Shown: one piece after another, positions 23,819-32,976 of the stretch | How the letters are laid out: the number at the start of each line of letters is the position of its first letter | How positions within the stretch are numbered: position 1 is the stretch's first letter | DNA from: RGIG4608 sp964413365 | GTDB taxonomy: Bacteria > Bacillota > Clostridia > Oscillospirales > CAG-272 | DNA length: 42,742 nt | NCBI GenBank assembly: GCA_964413365.1 | Contig: CAYPRM010000010.1 | Coordinates: 1 to 42,742 of the forward strand | Reading direction: 5' to 3' | The notes under the pieces: model-generated | What the model was told of the DNA's origin: nothing | The model's input: only the letters and a program-made list of their open reading frames with translations | Databases searched by the model: none | Program-made: the position numbers and the translations under genes

Positions 23819-24352
23819 TCAATTGCCCGAGCAGATCGGACATTCGTCAGCTGCACCGAGCGCATACGCCACCGCACGCGAGGCGGAGCAAATTTTCTCA
23901 TTTCCCAAAAGCTCCGTGCAATCCGCCGAGCGGTGATAGGTAGTGCCCTCTCTGACGAAGAAAACGTCGCCCGCTGCAGGCTCCCTGCTCTCAAGGCTCT
24001 CCCAAATGCCCTCATTACCTCCGCTCTGCGTACCGCAGCGAGTGCACGCGCCCGTTTTGCCTGCGAGCAGGGCATCATCGAGCGAGCCGTGAATTATCTC
24101 CTTCGAGCGGGAGATATATGTGCAGGTATATGTCGAGTGCCAGAGCGTACCCGACGCCGTCCAGAAGACATCTCCATCCGCGGCGAGAAGGGAGTTCTTC
24201 TTATCCTCCAGCTCCGCACGCACGGATGAAACGGCAGAAGCGTCCGCTCTTATTCCCGTATTTTTATCCTCACCCCCGAGCGCGCACGCCTGTATAGCCA
24301 CACAGAGCAGCATAAGCGTTACAAGCAGGGTAATAAGCCTCACATTTTTCAC
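23819..24352 (-). CDS. Putative lipoprotein with two H-x4-C...CxxC repeats
   Basis: The 177-aa protein starts with a signal peptide ending in a lipobox-like AIQAC (Cys23), so it may be lipid-anchored outside the membrane. It then carries two copies of one motif: VFWTASGTLWHSTYTC...CTRC (about 62-105) and VFFVREGTTYHRSADC...CPIC (about 129-174). Each has a strand, a Trp/Tyr-His, a Cys and a final CxxC, which suggests a small metal-binding (zinc) module similar to those found attached to secreted nucleases and in other surface proteins of Firmicutes. I give no function. GTG 24352 is chosen because GGAGG lies 5 bases upstream; the frame from 24364 would start with TTG inside that site. First gene of the GNAT-smpB unit. 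Confidence 0.7.
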   Translation of the reverse strand: MKNVRLITLLVTLMLLCVAIQACALGGEDKNTGIRADASAVSSVRAELEDKKNSLLAADGDVFWTASGTLWHSTYTCTYISRSKEIIHGSLDDALLAGKTGACTRCGTQSGGNEGIWESLESREPAAGDVFFVREGTTYHRSADCTELLGNEKICSASRAVAYALGAADECPICSGN

Positions 24353-24384
24353 ATCCGCCTCCAAAAGACATATCTACTATGGTA

Positions 24385-24413
24385 ATATTATCACAATTTG
24401 GCAAAGATATCAA
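24385..24413 (-). promoter_or_regulatory. Promoter of the lipoprotein-GNAT-smpB-DUF1846 operon
   Basis: Minus strand: TTGATA (24408-24413), 17-bp spacer, TAATAT (24385-24390). Confidence 0.7.
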
Positions 24414-24439
24414 TCACTTTTTCGATTTTTTCGCAAATT

Positions 24440-24472
24440 TTTTTGGAGCTCCGATATTTGGAGCTCCAAAAA
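24440..24472 (-). terminator. Possible terminator of the glycogen operon
   Basis: Two GGAGCTCC palindromes, with T before the first and A after the second, can pair as a 13-bp hairpin. It lies 3 bp after the amylase stop. The usual T run after the stem is missing on both strands, so termination is uncertain. Confidence 0.4.
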
Positions 24473-24475
24473 GCA

Positions 24476-26389
24476 TCATATCTGCCTCATTATCCTTGCA
24501 GTATGGGGTGGGGTGGGAATATTATTCTCATACGTTGCGTATGTAAGCATATCTATCCACCTACCGTCGTATCTCGTCGTATATTCCTCATCTCCGCCGT
24601 TGGCAAGGACAAGAACACGTGAGCCATCACGGTATCTTTCATACACGAGCGTATGCTCACCGTGCTCAAGGATGCGGAAGTCGCCTCTGTTGAAGGCAGG
24701 CTCTATCGTCCTCAGCTCGCCGAGCCTGCGATAGTGCTCGAGAAGCGTCCTATCCTCCCTGCCCCACGGATATGTCCTGCGGCAGAAGGGATCGTGATAG
24801 CCCTCGACACCTGCCTCGTCGCCATAGAACACGGACGGAACGCCGTAGACCGTATACTGTATTATCGACGCCATTCTAAGCCTCTCAACGGCACGCGCTC
24901 TTTCCTCCGCGGAAAGGCGTGCGGTAGCAAGCTGGTCATTTGGCAGGTCGGGGTGATAATTATCTCCAAGCACCGTGAGTATCCTCTCGGTATCGTGAGT
25001 TCCGAGTATATTCATAAGAGAATCGCTGACGTTTCTCGGGTAGGAGGAATATATCTCCACGAGCACATTATACAGCATCTCTGCACTTCCGCAGGTAACG
25101 AAATCAATTATTCCGTTGCGCAGGGGGTAGTTCATAACGCTGTCAAGCTGCCTGCCGTGAAAATAATTTCTGCGCTTGCCGTAGGCGGTCTTGACTGCGG
25201 CATTTTCCCAGACCTCACCGATTATCAGTCCCTCGCCCCCGGAGCACGCATGAACACGCTCGCGAAGGCGGTAGAGAAAATCGTCGGAGAGCTCGTCCGC
25301 CACGTCAAGTCGCCAGCCGCCGATGCCCATATTCGTATATTTTTCGATAACTCCGCCATCACCGAGGAAAAAGTCGCGGCAGGACTCGTCAGAGAGCCTG
25401 AGCTTCGGCAGAACGTCGATGTTCCACCACGCCTCGTAATTATCGGGGTAGGATCTGAAGCTGTACCAATTTCTATACGGGGATGTGGGATCGCGGTATG
25501 CGCCGCCGTCGCCGTACTTGCCGTATTTATTGAAATACAGGCTATCGTCCCCCGTATGATTGAACACGCCGTCAAGTATTATCCTTATACCGCGCTCCCC
25601 TGCACGCTCGATAAGATCGCGCAGAGCCTCCTCACCGCCAAAGCCCTCATCGACTCTCATATAATCGCCCGTATCGTACTTATGATTTGAGTACGCCTTG
25701 AATATCGGGCTGAGATATATGACTTTGACTCCGAGGGACGCAAGGTAATCGAGCTTTTCCGCAACGCCGAAAAGGTCGCCGCCAAAGAACATATTGTTTT
25801 GGAGGGATTCGCCCTGCACTCTTGCGTATTGGGGAACGCCGTTATACCAATCCTCGTTATATACCGCGTCGCTCCTGCGTGGCAGAGCCTTAGCTCCCTG
25901 TGCGAAGCGGTCAACGAAGATATGGTACATTATACCGCCACCGAACCATTCCTTCGGTGCAAAATAGTCCTCGTATACAAGGAGGGAGAATTTTGAGTCC
26001 GAATGGTACGAGAGCTCAAAATCGTAATTATTCACGCTGCTTGTAAACAGCGTCCTCGTGCCCCGAAGCAGGAGAAATTCATAGAAGAACAGCGCAGGCA
26101 CAGGTCCGCAGAGGTGGCGCATATTCAGCTCCGTTGAATACTCCTCCCGCCCGAGCTGGGTGCTCGTAACGGAGAGAGGAATATCCCAATAATCCTCTGT
26201 ATCGCGGTTGATCCTGAGCACGACGCCCTGCACTCCCATTTCCGTTGGAACGCTGACGCTGAGCCTTACATCGTCGCACACGGAAAACGCCCCGCGGTGC
26301 GAGGCGTTCTTCCATGACGCATCAAGCCTTATTTCCTTTTTTATCTCTACTCCGCCCGAGGCGGCATTACCTTTAAGCTGACCGTACAT
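24476..26389 (-). CDS. GH13 alpha-amylase/neopullulanase-type glycosidase
   Basis: The 637-aa protein hydrolyses alpha-1,4 (and perhaps alpha-1,6) glucan bonds. Residues ~15-130 form an N-terminal beta domain like those of neopullulanase/cyclomaltodextrinase enzymes. The (beta/alpha)8 catalytic domain shows DGVFNH (273-278), GWRLDVADE with nucleophile Asp362, GEVWE with acid/base Glu392, and LGTHDTER with the third catalytic Asp. No signal peptide is seen, so it acts in the cytoplasm, probably on glycogen or imported maltodextrins. It is the last gene of the glg operon, 21 bp after glgP. The ATG at 26389 is the only plausible start, but I see no Shine-Dalgarno sequence in front of it, unlike the other genes here. 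Confidence 0.88.
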   Translation of the reverse strand: MYGQLKGNAASGGVEIKKEIRLDASWKNASHRGAFSVCDDVRLSVSVPTEMGVQGVVLRINRDTEDYWDIPLSVTSTQLGREEYSTELNMRHLCGPVPALFFYEFLLLRGTRTLFTSSVNNYDFELSYHSDSKFSLLVYEDYFAPKEWFGGGIMYHIFVDRFAQGAKALPRRSDAVYNEDWYNGVPQYARVQGESLQNNMFFGGDLFGVAEKLDYLASLGVKVIYLSPIFKAYSNHKYDTGDYMRVDEGFGGEEALRDLIERAGERGIRIILDGVFNHTGDDSLYFNKYGKYGDGGAYRDPTSPYRNWYSFRSYPDNYEAWWNIDVLPKLRLSDESCRDFFLGDGGVIEKYTNMGIGGWRLDVADELSDDFLYRLRERVHACSGGEGLIIGEVWENAAVKTAYGKRRNYFHGRQLDSVMNYPLRNGIIDFVTCGSAEMLYNVLVEIYSSYPRNVSDSLMNILGTHDTERILTVLGDNYHPDLPNDQLATARLSAEERARAVERLRMASIIQYTVYGVPSVFYGDEAGVEGYHDPFCRRTYPWGREDRTLLEHYRRLGELRTIEPAFNRGDFRILEHGEHTLVYERYRDGSRVLVLANGGDEEYTTRYDGRWIDMLTYATYENNIPTPPHTARIMRQI

Positions 26390-26410
26390 CTGACAAATAA
26401 ATTAAAGCTA

Positions 26411-28837
26411 TTACTTTGTTATCTTATTGATATTCCAGAACTTCTGAGCGTACTCCTCGATACATCTGTCAGCGGCAAAATATCCTGCCGACGCGATATT
26501 CATAAGGGACATTCTGTTCCACTTTTCCTTATCCGCATAGTCCGCGATCATGCGCTCGTGGGTGGTGCGGTAGGACTCAAAGTCCGCAAGGCACATAAAG
26601 GGATCGGCAACGCCCATACCCGTAAGAAGATATCTTGAAATATGTGCGAAGGACTGACCTGCGAATCCGCGGTTGAGGCACTCGATGATCTTCGAGAGTC
26701 TATTGTTATTTGCATAGAACTCGCCCGAGTGATATCCTCTTGCCCAGATATCCTCGACCTCCTTTGCGGTAAGTCCGAAGATATACATATTATCCTTGCC
26801 TGCCGCCTCGAGCATCTCGACATTTGCACCGTCGAGCGTGCCTATGGTGAGTGCGCCGTTGATCATAAGCTTCATGCAGCCCGTTCCGCTCGCCTCCTTA
26901 CCTGCAAGCGAGATCTGCTCGCTTATCTCGGCGGAGGGAATGAGACATTCTGCCATGCTTACGTTATAATTCTCAAGGAACACGACCTTGATCTTATCCC
27001 TGACCTGCGGATCCTGCTCGATCTCACGGCCGATGAAGCAGATGAGCTTGATTATCTCCTTAGCCATCTGATAGCCCGATGCCGCCTTTGCTCCGAAGAT
27101 AAAGGTCTGGGGCTGAATATCGAGGTTGGGGTTCTCCTTGATATCAATATAGAGATTGATTATATTGAGCGCATTGAGAAGCTGACGCTTATACTCGTGA
27201 AGTCTCTTGATCTGAACGTCGAAAACGGAATGTGTGTCAATGACCGTGCCCGTTTTCTTATAGATGTGCTCTGCAAAATCCTTCTTATTCTCATGCTTGA
27301 TAGCCCTTACCTGCTCGAGGACTGCCTTATCGTCAACGAACTTGGCAAATTCACTAAGCTGCTCGGGTGCATGACGGTAGCCCGTGCCTATGCACTCGTC
27401 AAGAAGTGCCGCAAGACGGGGATTGGAGTAGCAGAGCCATCTGCGGTGTGCTATACCGTTGGTAACGTTATCAAATCTATCGGGATACATACGGTAGAAG
27501 TCCTTAAAGGTGCTCTCCTTAAGTATCTCGGAGTGGAGCTTGGAGACGCCGTTCGTGGAGTGCGAGCCGATGACGGAGAGGTTAGCCATTCTGACCTGAC
27601 CGTAGCCGATTATGCTCATATTGGATATCCTATCCCAGTTGCCGGGGAAGGCGTTCCACGCCTCCTTGCAGAATCTCTCGTTGATCTCCTTGAGTATCTG
27701 GTGGATCCTCGGGAGCTTGAGCTTGAAGAGATCCTCATTCCACGTTTCAAGTGCCTCGGGAAGAACGGTGTGGTTGGTGTAGGAAACGATCCTCTGCACC
27801 ATATCCCACGCTCTCTCCCACGAGATGTGGTAGTCATCGAGAAGTATTCTCATGAGCTCGGGAATACAGAGTGCGGGGTGAGTATCGTTGATGTGGATAG
27901 CCACCTTATCGGGGAGGTTATCTATCGTTCCGTAGACCGCCATATGATCACGGATGATGCTCTGTATCGACGCGGAAACGAGGAAATACTGCTGAGTAAG
28001 GCGCAGTATCTTACCCTCAGTATGGTTGTCCGAGGGGTAGAGCACCTTAGTGAGTATCTCCGCATTCGTGCTCTCCTCGAGAGCTCTTGCGTACTGTCCC
28101 TGAGAGAAAAGTCCCATGTTGAAATTATTGATATCTCTTGCCTTCCAGAGGCGGAGAAGAGATACTGCCTCGGAGTCTGCGCCCGAGATCATCATATCGT
28201 ACGGCACAGCCTCGTATTCCTCACAGCCGTCGTAAATGACCTCCATGTGATCCTCGCGCCACTCCTCGCGGACGTGTCCGCCGAGCTTGACCTTAAAGAT
28301 CCTGTCGGTTCTGGGTGTGAGCCATACCTCGCCGCCCGGGAGCCATACGTCGGGAAGCTCGATCTGCATACCGTCTACGATCATTTGCTTAAACAAGCCG
28401 TACTCATAGCAAAGCGAAAATCCGGTTGCGGGATAGTCGAGAGATGAGAGGGAGTCCATAAAGCACGCCGCAAGGCGTCCGAGTCCGCCGTTTCCAAGTC
28501 CTGCGTCAGGCTCACATTCGTAAAGGTCGTCAAGATCAAAGCCGAGCGTCTTGAGCGCGTCCCTGTATTCCTCGGCAAGTCCGAGATTGCAGAGATTTGT
28601 CTTAAGAGATCTGCCAAGCAGGAATTCCATGCACATATAGTACACTCTCTTGCCTCCTGCGGCGTTTACGACCTTCTTGTATTCTCCTCTTTTTGCTCCG
28701 AGAATATCCTTAACTGTCATGGCAGCTGCCTTGTACATCTGCTCTCTCGTTGCCTCAGCAGATGTGCATCCGAAGTGTCTGGCAAGCTTGCCCTCCAAAT
28801 TTTCCGTGATTTCGTTCACTGTGGGTTGATAATTCAT
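26411..28837 (-). CDS. glgP: Glycogen/maltodextrin phosphorylase
   Basis: The 808-aa GT35 enzyme releases glucose-1-phosphate from the ends of glycogen using pyridoxal phosphate. Characteristic stretches are YYMCMEFLLGRSL, EPDAGLGNGGLGRLAACF (about 110-127), the segment HINDTHPAL, KRLHEYKRQLLN, and the PLP-binding region EASGTGCMKLMINGALTIGT with its lysine. Length is normal for bacterial enzymes. The start has GGAGG 6 bases upstream. It is the fourth gene of the glgCDAP-amylase operon, 36 bp after glgA, so synthesis and breakdown genes share one transcript. Confidence 0.96.
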   Translation of the reverse strand: MNYQPTVNEITENLEGKLARHFGCTSAEATREQMYKAAAMTVKDILGAKRGEYKKVVNAAGGKRVYYMCMEFLLGRSLKTNLCNLGLAEEYRDALKTLGFDLDDLYECEPDAGLGNGGLGRLAACFMDSLSSLDYPATGFSLCYEYGLFKQMIVDGMQIELPDVWLPGGEVWLTPRTDRIFKVKLGGHVREEWREDHMEVIYDGCEEYEAVPYDMMISGADSEAVSLLRLWKARDINNFNMGLFSQGQYARALEESTNAEILTKVLYPSDNHTEGKILRLTQQYFLVSASIQSIIRDHMAVYGTIDNLPDKVAIHINDTHPALCIPELMRILLDDYHISWERAWDMVQRIVSYTNHTVLPEALETWNEDLFKLKLPRIHQILKEINERFCKEAWNAFPGNWDRISNMSIIGYGQVRMANLSVIGSHSTNGVSKLHSEILKESTFKDFYRMYPDRFDNVTNGIAHRRWLCYSNPRLAALLDECIGTGYRHAPEQLSEFAKFVDDKAVLEQVRAIKHENKKDFAEHIYKKTGTVIDTHSVFDVQIKRLHEYKRQLLNALNIINLYIDIKENPNLDIQPQTFIFGAKAASGYQMAKEIIKLICFIGREIEQDPQVRDKIKVVFLENYNVSMAECLIPSAEISEQISLAGKEASGTGCMKLMINGALTIGTLDGANVEMLEAAGKDNMYIFGLTAKEVEDIWARGYHSGEFYANNNRLSKIIECLNRGFAGQSFAHISRYLLTGMGVADPFMCLADFESYRTTHERMIADYADKEKWNRMSLMNIASAGYFAADRCIEEYAQKFWNINKITK

Positions 28838-28873
28838 GTGTCCTCCAATTTAATAAATAGGTTGCGTTTCGCC

Positions 28874-30307
28874 TTACATTCTTTCGTAAAGCATATAGTA
28901 TTTTCTTGCGGAAGTTCCCCAAGAAAAGTCAGTATCCATTATCTTTTTCATAAAGACGGGATAAAGCTCATTATTATGATAAAGCTCGAGAGCCGCACCT
29001 GTGCGCTCATAAAGCTCATCTGACGAATAGTTGGCAAAGGTGAAGCCGTTGCCGAGAATAGTGCCGTTGAGCAGCCAATAGCCCTTGATCGAGTCATACA
29101 GTCCGCCCGTTTCCCTGACGACGGGAATAGCACCGTATCTCGAGGCGATCATCTGCGACAGACCGCAGGGCTCACTCCTTGAGGGCATAAGGAATATATC
29201 CGCCGCCGCATATACGCACTTAGAGAGGTCGCGGTCATAGAGCATGAGCGCACGCACCTTATCGTTTCTGCAACGCTCAAGGTCGGTAAAGAAGTTCTCG
29301 TACTGCGGCTCGCCCTTTCCAAGCACGACGAGCTGCATATCATAATTGTCAACAAGCCTGTATGCCACGTCGCGCACAAGGTCGATGCCCTTATGTGAAG
29401 CAAGTCTTGAAATTATCGCAACGAGAGGAGCATCCTCCCTTATCGGAAGTCCGAGGCTTCTCTGAAGCTCGGTCTTATTCATTCTCTTTCCTGCGATATC
29501 GCCCGAATCGTAATTGTGGCAGATGGATGCATCGGTACGGGGATCGTAATATCCATAGTCGATACCGTTGAGTATTCCCGTGAGCTTATGCGCGTTCTTC
29601 TGAAGTATCGGAGCAAGTCCGTGCGCGTACTCGTCGGTCCTTATCTCCTCGGCGTACCTCGGGCTGACGGTCGTTACGACGTCCGCCATCTCGATAGCGC
29701 ACTTCATAAGATTGATACAGCCGTTATAGTCGAGGTAGTCGGAATGTCCGAAGCCAAAGACGAAGCCAACGACGTTATTCGGAAACTGACCTTGATATTC
29801 TATATTATGGATCGTAAATACCGTCTTGATGTTCTGATATTCCCTTCTCCAGCGGAACTCAAAATTCAGATATGTGATGGAGAGCGCTCCCTGCCAGTCA
29901 TGCGCGTGAAGCACATCGGGATAGAAGCCTATCTCGCCGAGCATCTGCACCGTCGCCTTGCAGAAGAAGGCATACCTCTCCGCCTCGTCGCCGAAGCCGT
30001 AGAGATTTCCCCTCTTGAAATACTGCTCGTTATCTATGAAGTAGTACGTAACGCCGTCCTTGACCAGGCTGAACACTCCGCAGTAGAGATTTCTCCACGA
30101 GAGCTGAACGTTAAAGACCTTTTCGAGCTTCATCTGACTGCGCCACTCGGGCTTTATTGCGTCGTAAAGGGGCATTGCGACTCTGACGTCGATATCCTCC
30201 CCGTATTCACGCTTGAGCGCCGCAGGAAGCGAGCCGAGAACATCCCCAAGTCCTCCCGTTGCGGCAAACGGCATTACCTCTGAGCCTACGAATAATATTT
30301 TTCTCAT
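28874..30307 (-). CDS. glgA: Glycogen synthase (ADP-glucose)
   Basis: The 477-aa GT5 enzyme transfers glucose from ADP-glucose to the growing alpha-1,4-glucan. The N-terminus KILFVGSEVMPFAATGGLGDV contains the GGL substrate-binding loop (AATGGL where many enzymes have KTGGL). Further on are HAHDWQGAL, GILNGIDY, and the C-terminal SRSEPCGLSQMIASRYGAIP nucleotide-sugar site. Start at 30307 follows AGGAGTAGGAT. It lies 63 bp after glgD and 36 bp before glgP. Confidence 0.96.
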   Translation of the reverse strand: MRKILFVGSEVMPFAATGGLGDVLGSLPAALKREYGEDIDVRVAMPLYDAIKPEWRSQMKLEKVFNVQLSWRNLYCGVFSLVKDGVTYYFIDNEQYFKRGNLYGFGDEAERYAFFCKATVQMLGEIGFYPDVLHAHDWQGALSITYLNFEFRWRREYQNIKTVFTIHNIEYQGQFPNNVVGFVFGFGHSDYLDYNGCINLMKCAIEMADVVTTVSPRYAEEIRTDEYAHGLAPILQKNAHKLTGILNGIDYGYYDPRTDASICHNYDSGDIAGKRMNKTELQRSLGLPIREDAPLVAIISRLASHKGIDLVRDVAYRLVDNYDMQLVVLGKGEPQYENFFTDLERCRNDKVRALMLYDRDLSKCVYAAADIFLMPSRSEPCGLSQMIASRYGAIPVVRETGGLYDSIKGYWLLNGTILGNGFTFANYSSDELYERTGAALELYHNNELYPVFMKKIMDTDFSWGTSARKYYMLYERM

Positions 30308-30370
30308 ATCCTACTCCTTTAATCACTTTTTATAGCTTTTTAAGAAATTTTGAGCCTTGGAAGGCGGTTG

Positions 30371-31507
30371 CTATACCGTTCTTCCCTTTTCGATATAGAA
30401 CGGGAGCGTCTCGTGTCCCGAGAGCATCTTGCCGCTCTTTATGGTAACGTCCTTATCGGTAACGACGCAGTTAAGATAAACATCATCGCCCGTATAGGTA
30501 TTCTGAAGCAGTATGGAATTCTTGATAACAGTGCCCTTTCCGACCTTGACACCTCTGAAAAGTATAGAGTTCTCAACAACGCCGTCGATAACGCAGCCGT
30601 CAGCGATGATGGAATTCGTTACCCTTGCGTTCTCGGTGTATCTTGTGGGCGGAGAATTGCGCACCTTTGTATATATAGGTCTGTTCTTGATGTGGAAAAC
30701 GAGGTCTCTCTTGGTCGGATCGAGCATCTTCATATTGCAGAAGAAATATTTCTGCATAGAATCGATATAATTGAAATATCCGTCGTATGCAAAGGAGAAG
30801 AAGCGGCGCGTGCCGATATTAGGTCTGATAATGTCGCGTGTGAAGCTGGTATATCCCCTCGCCTGCGCCTCTCTGACCGCGGATATAAGGTAGGATCTCT
30901 TAACGACCATCATATTCGTGCCGATATGAAGCTCACCCTCCTCAGCGTCGTAGGGCGCGTAGTCGAGAACTCTGCCGTCAGCATCGCTCTTGACAATGTT
31001 TATGTACTTATCGAGGGGGAATTTAAGCTCCCTCGTATCAACGAGCTTCGTAATGAGGGTAATGTCCGCATCGTTCGCTATGTGAGCCTCGATAGCGTCG
31101 GTGAAATCAATATTGCATATCATATTGCAGTCCGCGATGACGATATTGTCCGCACCGCAGTTTGCGATAAAGTTCTGCACGCCGATAAGTCCCTCAAGGC
31201 GAGTGGAATAGAGCCTGTCTCCGCCGTGGGAGCCGCTCGTGATGAAGGGGGGCAATATTCTGATGCCTCCCGAGCGACGCGCGAGATCCCAGTCCTTGCC
31301 CGTGCCTATGTGGTCGAGCAGGGATGAATAATTATTATGTGTGATAAGTCCGATGCTTGTGATATCGGAATTGACCATATTTGAAAGAGCAAAATCTATA
31401 AGCCTGTATCTTCCGCCGAAGGGGATGCTCGCTGTGGTACGGGGCTTGGTAAGCTCGGGGATCGAGCCGTCGTGAACGTTTGAAAAAATAAGTCCTGCTG
31501 CCTTCAT
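30371..31507 (-). CDS. glgD: Glucose-1-phosphate adenylyltransferase subunit GlgD
   Basis: The 378-aa protein is the GlgD partner of GlgC, which in Firmicutes forms a hetero-oligomer and modulates ADP-glucose production. It has the nucleotidyltransferase fold (GGRYRLIDFALSNMVNS) but the N-terminal catalytic signature of GlgC (GGxGxRLxxLT) is replaced by FSNVHDGSIPEL, as expected for GlgD. The C-terminal part has left-handed beta-helix repeats (NSILFRGVKVGKGTVIKNSILL). I chose ATG 31507, since GAGAGG lies 8 bases before it and MKAAGLIFSN matches the family; the reading frame starts at 31516 with GTG. The glgC stop overlaps its upstream region. Confidence 0.93.
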   Translation of the reverse strand: MKAAGLIFSNVHDGSIPELTKPRTTASIPFGGRYRLIDFALSNMVNSDITSIGLITHNNYSSLLDHIGTGKDWDLARRSGGIRILPPFITSGSHGGDRLYSTRLEGLIGVQNFIANCGADNIVIADCNMICNIDFTDAIEAHIANDADITLITKLVDTRELKFPLDKYINIVKSDADGRVLDYAPYDAEEGELHIGTNMMVVKRSYLISAVREAQARGYTSFTRDIIRPNIGTRRFFSFAYDGYFNYIDSMQKYFFCNMKMLDPTKRDLVFHIKNRPIYTKVRNSPPTRYTENARVTNSIIADGCVIDGVVENSILFRGVKVGKGTVIKNSILLQNTYTGDDVYLNCVVTDKDVTIKSGKMLSGHETLPFYIEKGRTV

Positions 31508-31512
31508 ATTCA

Positions 31513-32697
31513 TCACCTCTCAGAATATATCATTTGGTTATCGGGAATATCCGTGCCGTCCGCGACCTCAACGCCCACGCCGATAACGGTTATGCCCTCT
31601 GCGTCCTTCATCGGTCTGCCGACATTTGCGCCGACGCCGACGCTCACATCGGAGTCAAGTATCGAATAGTCAACGGTCGAGCCCTCGCCGACGCTCACGT
31701 GATGCATGAGCACCGAGTCGCGCACCGTAGCACCTGCCGCGACCTTAACGCCGTAGCCCAGCACGGAATTTATGACCGTTCCGTATATCTCACAGCCCTC
31801 GGTTACAGAGGAATTCTCAACTATCGCATTCTCTCCGATATATTGGGGTGCCTCGTTCTCGTGGCGTGAGAAGATCCTCGGTCCCTCTCCGAGATTGAGC
31901 ACAGGCTTCTCTCCGAGAAGGTCCATATTCGCCTCCCAAAGAGATGCGATCGTTCCGACGTCCTTCCAATATCCGTCAAAGGCATAGGCGAACATTTTCT
32001 CGCCGTTTGCGAGCATCTTGGGAATGATATTCTTACCGAAGTCGTTGCTCGACTCGGGATCTGCCTCATCCTCCGTAAGATATTTATAGAGCTTGTCTGC
32101 GGAGAAAATGTATATACCCATCGAGGCAAGATTGCTGTCGGGGTTCTTCGGCTTCTCCGAGAATTTATATATCGAGTCATCGGGGTTGACGCTCATGATG
32201 CCAAAGCGGCTCGCCTCCTCCATAGGGACTCTGAGCACCGCGATAGTGCAGTCCGCGCCGCGCTTCTTGTGGTACTCGAGCATCTTGGCGTAGTCCATGG
32301 TATAGATGTGGTCGCCCGAGAGAATGAGCACATATTCTGCCTGATATCTCTTTATAAACTCGATATTCTGATATATCGCGTTTGCAGTCCCCTTGTACCA
32401 GTCAGCACCGTCGTGCCCCTGATACGGGGGAAGGATAGAAACTCCGCCATAGGTCCTGTCAAGATCCCACGGAAGTCCATTTCCTATGTATTCATTGAGA
32501 ACGAGGGGCTGGTATTGCGTAAGGACACCCACGGTGTCGACGCCCGAATTGATACAGTTTGAAAGAGGAAAGTCAATAATTCTGAACTTTCCGCCAAATG
32601 AAACTGCGGGCTTGGCGGTTTTTTTGGTAAGCGCGTAAAGTCGTGAGCCCTGTCCGCCCGCGAGCAGCATGGCTACACACTCTTTTTTCTTAAACAT
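31513..32697 (-). CDS. glgC: Glucose-1-phosphate adenylyltransferase GlgC
   Basis: The 394-aa enzyme makes ADP-glucose from ATP and glucose-1-phosphate, the committed step of glycogen synthesis. It shows the catalytic GGQGSRLYALTKKTAKPAV (about 14-32), GGKFRIIDFPLSN, the substrate motif FSEKPK, and a C-terminal beta-helix (NSVLGYGVKVAAGATVRDSVLM). The start ATG 32697 has AGGGAG upstream; the frame open to 32715 begins in that site. First gene of the operon, with a good promoter about 70 bp upstream. Its stop at 31513 lies within 6 bp of the glgD start, so the two subunits are translationally coupled. Confidence 0.96.
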   Translation of the reverse strand: MFKKKECVAMLLAGGQGSRLYALTKKTAKPAVSFGGKFRIIDFPLSNCINSGVDTVGVLTQYQPLVLNEYIGNGLPWDLDRTYGGVSILPPYQGHDGADWYKGTANAIYQNIEFIKRYQAEYVLILSGDHIYTMDYAKMLEYHKKRGADCTIAVLRVPMEEASRFGIMSVNPDDSIYKFSEKPKNPDSNLASMGIYIFSADKLYKYLTEDEADPESSNDFGKNIIPKMLANGEKMFAYAFDGYWKDVGTIASLWEANMDLLGEKPVLNLGEGPRIFSRHENEAPQYIGENAIVENSSVTEGCEIYGTVINSVLGYGVKVAAGATVRDSVLMHHVSVGEGSTVDYSILDSDVSVGVGANVGRPMKDAEGITVIGVGVEVADGTDIPDNQMIYSER

Positions 32698-32766
32698 ATC
32701 AAGATCTCCCTTCATAAAATACAGTACAGCCGCGATAGATAGTAGCAGATATACTAATACATTATT

Positions 32767-32795
32767 ATTATATTACGAAATCTCGTGTTTTTCAA
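32767..32795 (-). promoter_or_regulatory. Promoter of the glycogen operon
   Basis: Minus strand: TTGAAA (32790-32795), 17-bp spacer, TATAAT (32767-32772), giving a leader of about 60 nt before glgC. No obvious operator is seen. Confidence 0.8.
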
Positions 32796-32918
32796 GTGTT
32801 TTTTTAATATTTTTCTGCTGTTTTCTCCTTTTTGGTGATATTATACAAATCTTTTTCCGCCATTTTTTCAAAATCGCCACCAAATCTCGGCACGCAAAGG
32901 AAAATTCACATATCTCTC

Positions 32919-32947
32919 TTGACATACGGGGCGAAATTTGTTATAAT
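32919..32947 (+). promoter_or_regulatory. Consensus promoter of holB-ricT
   Basis: Perfect TTGACA (32919-32924), 17-bp spacer, perfect TATAAT (32942-32947), divergent from the glg promoter. Confidence 0.9.
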
Positions 32948-32976
32948 ATCCATATATAGTTTTGCGGAGGTGCAGG

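Noticed and set aside
26642..28447. 601-aa open frame on the plus strand opposite glgP
   Set aside because: It is antisense to a clear glgP gene, has no recognisable domain or ribosome binding site, and arises from codon bias of the real gene. The same applies to long antisense frames opposite typA (14760-15887), the amylase (24653-25690), glgD (30350-31327) and mgtE (40644-41672).
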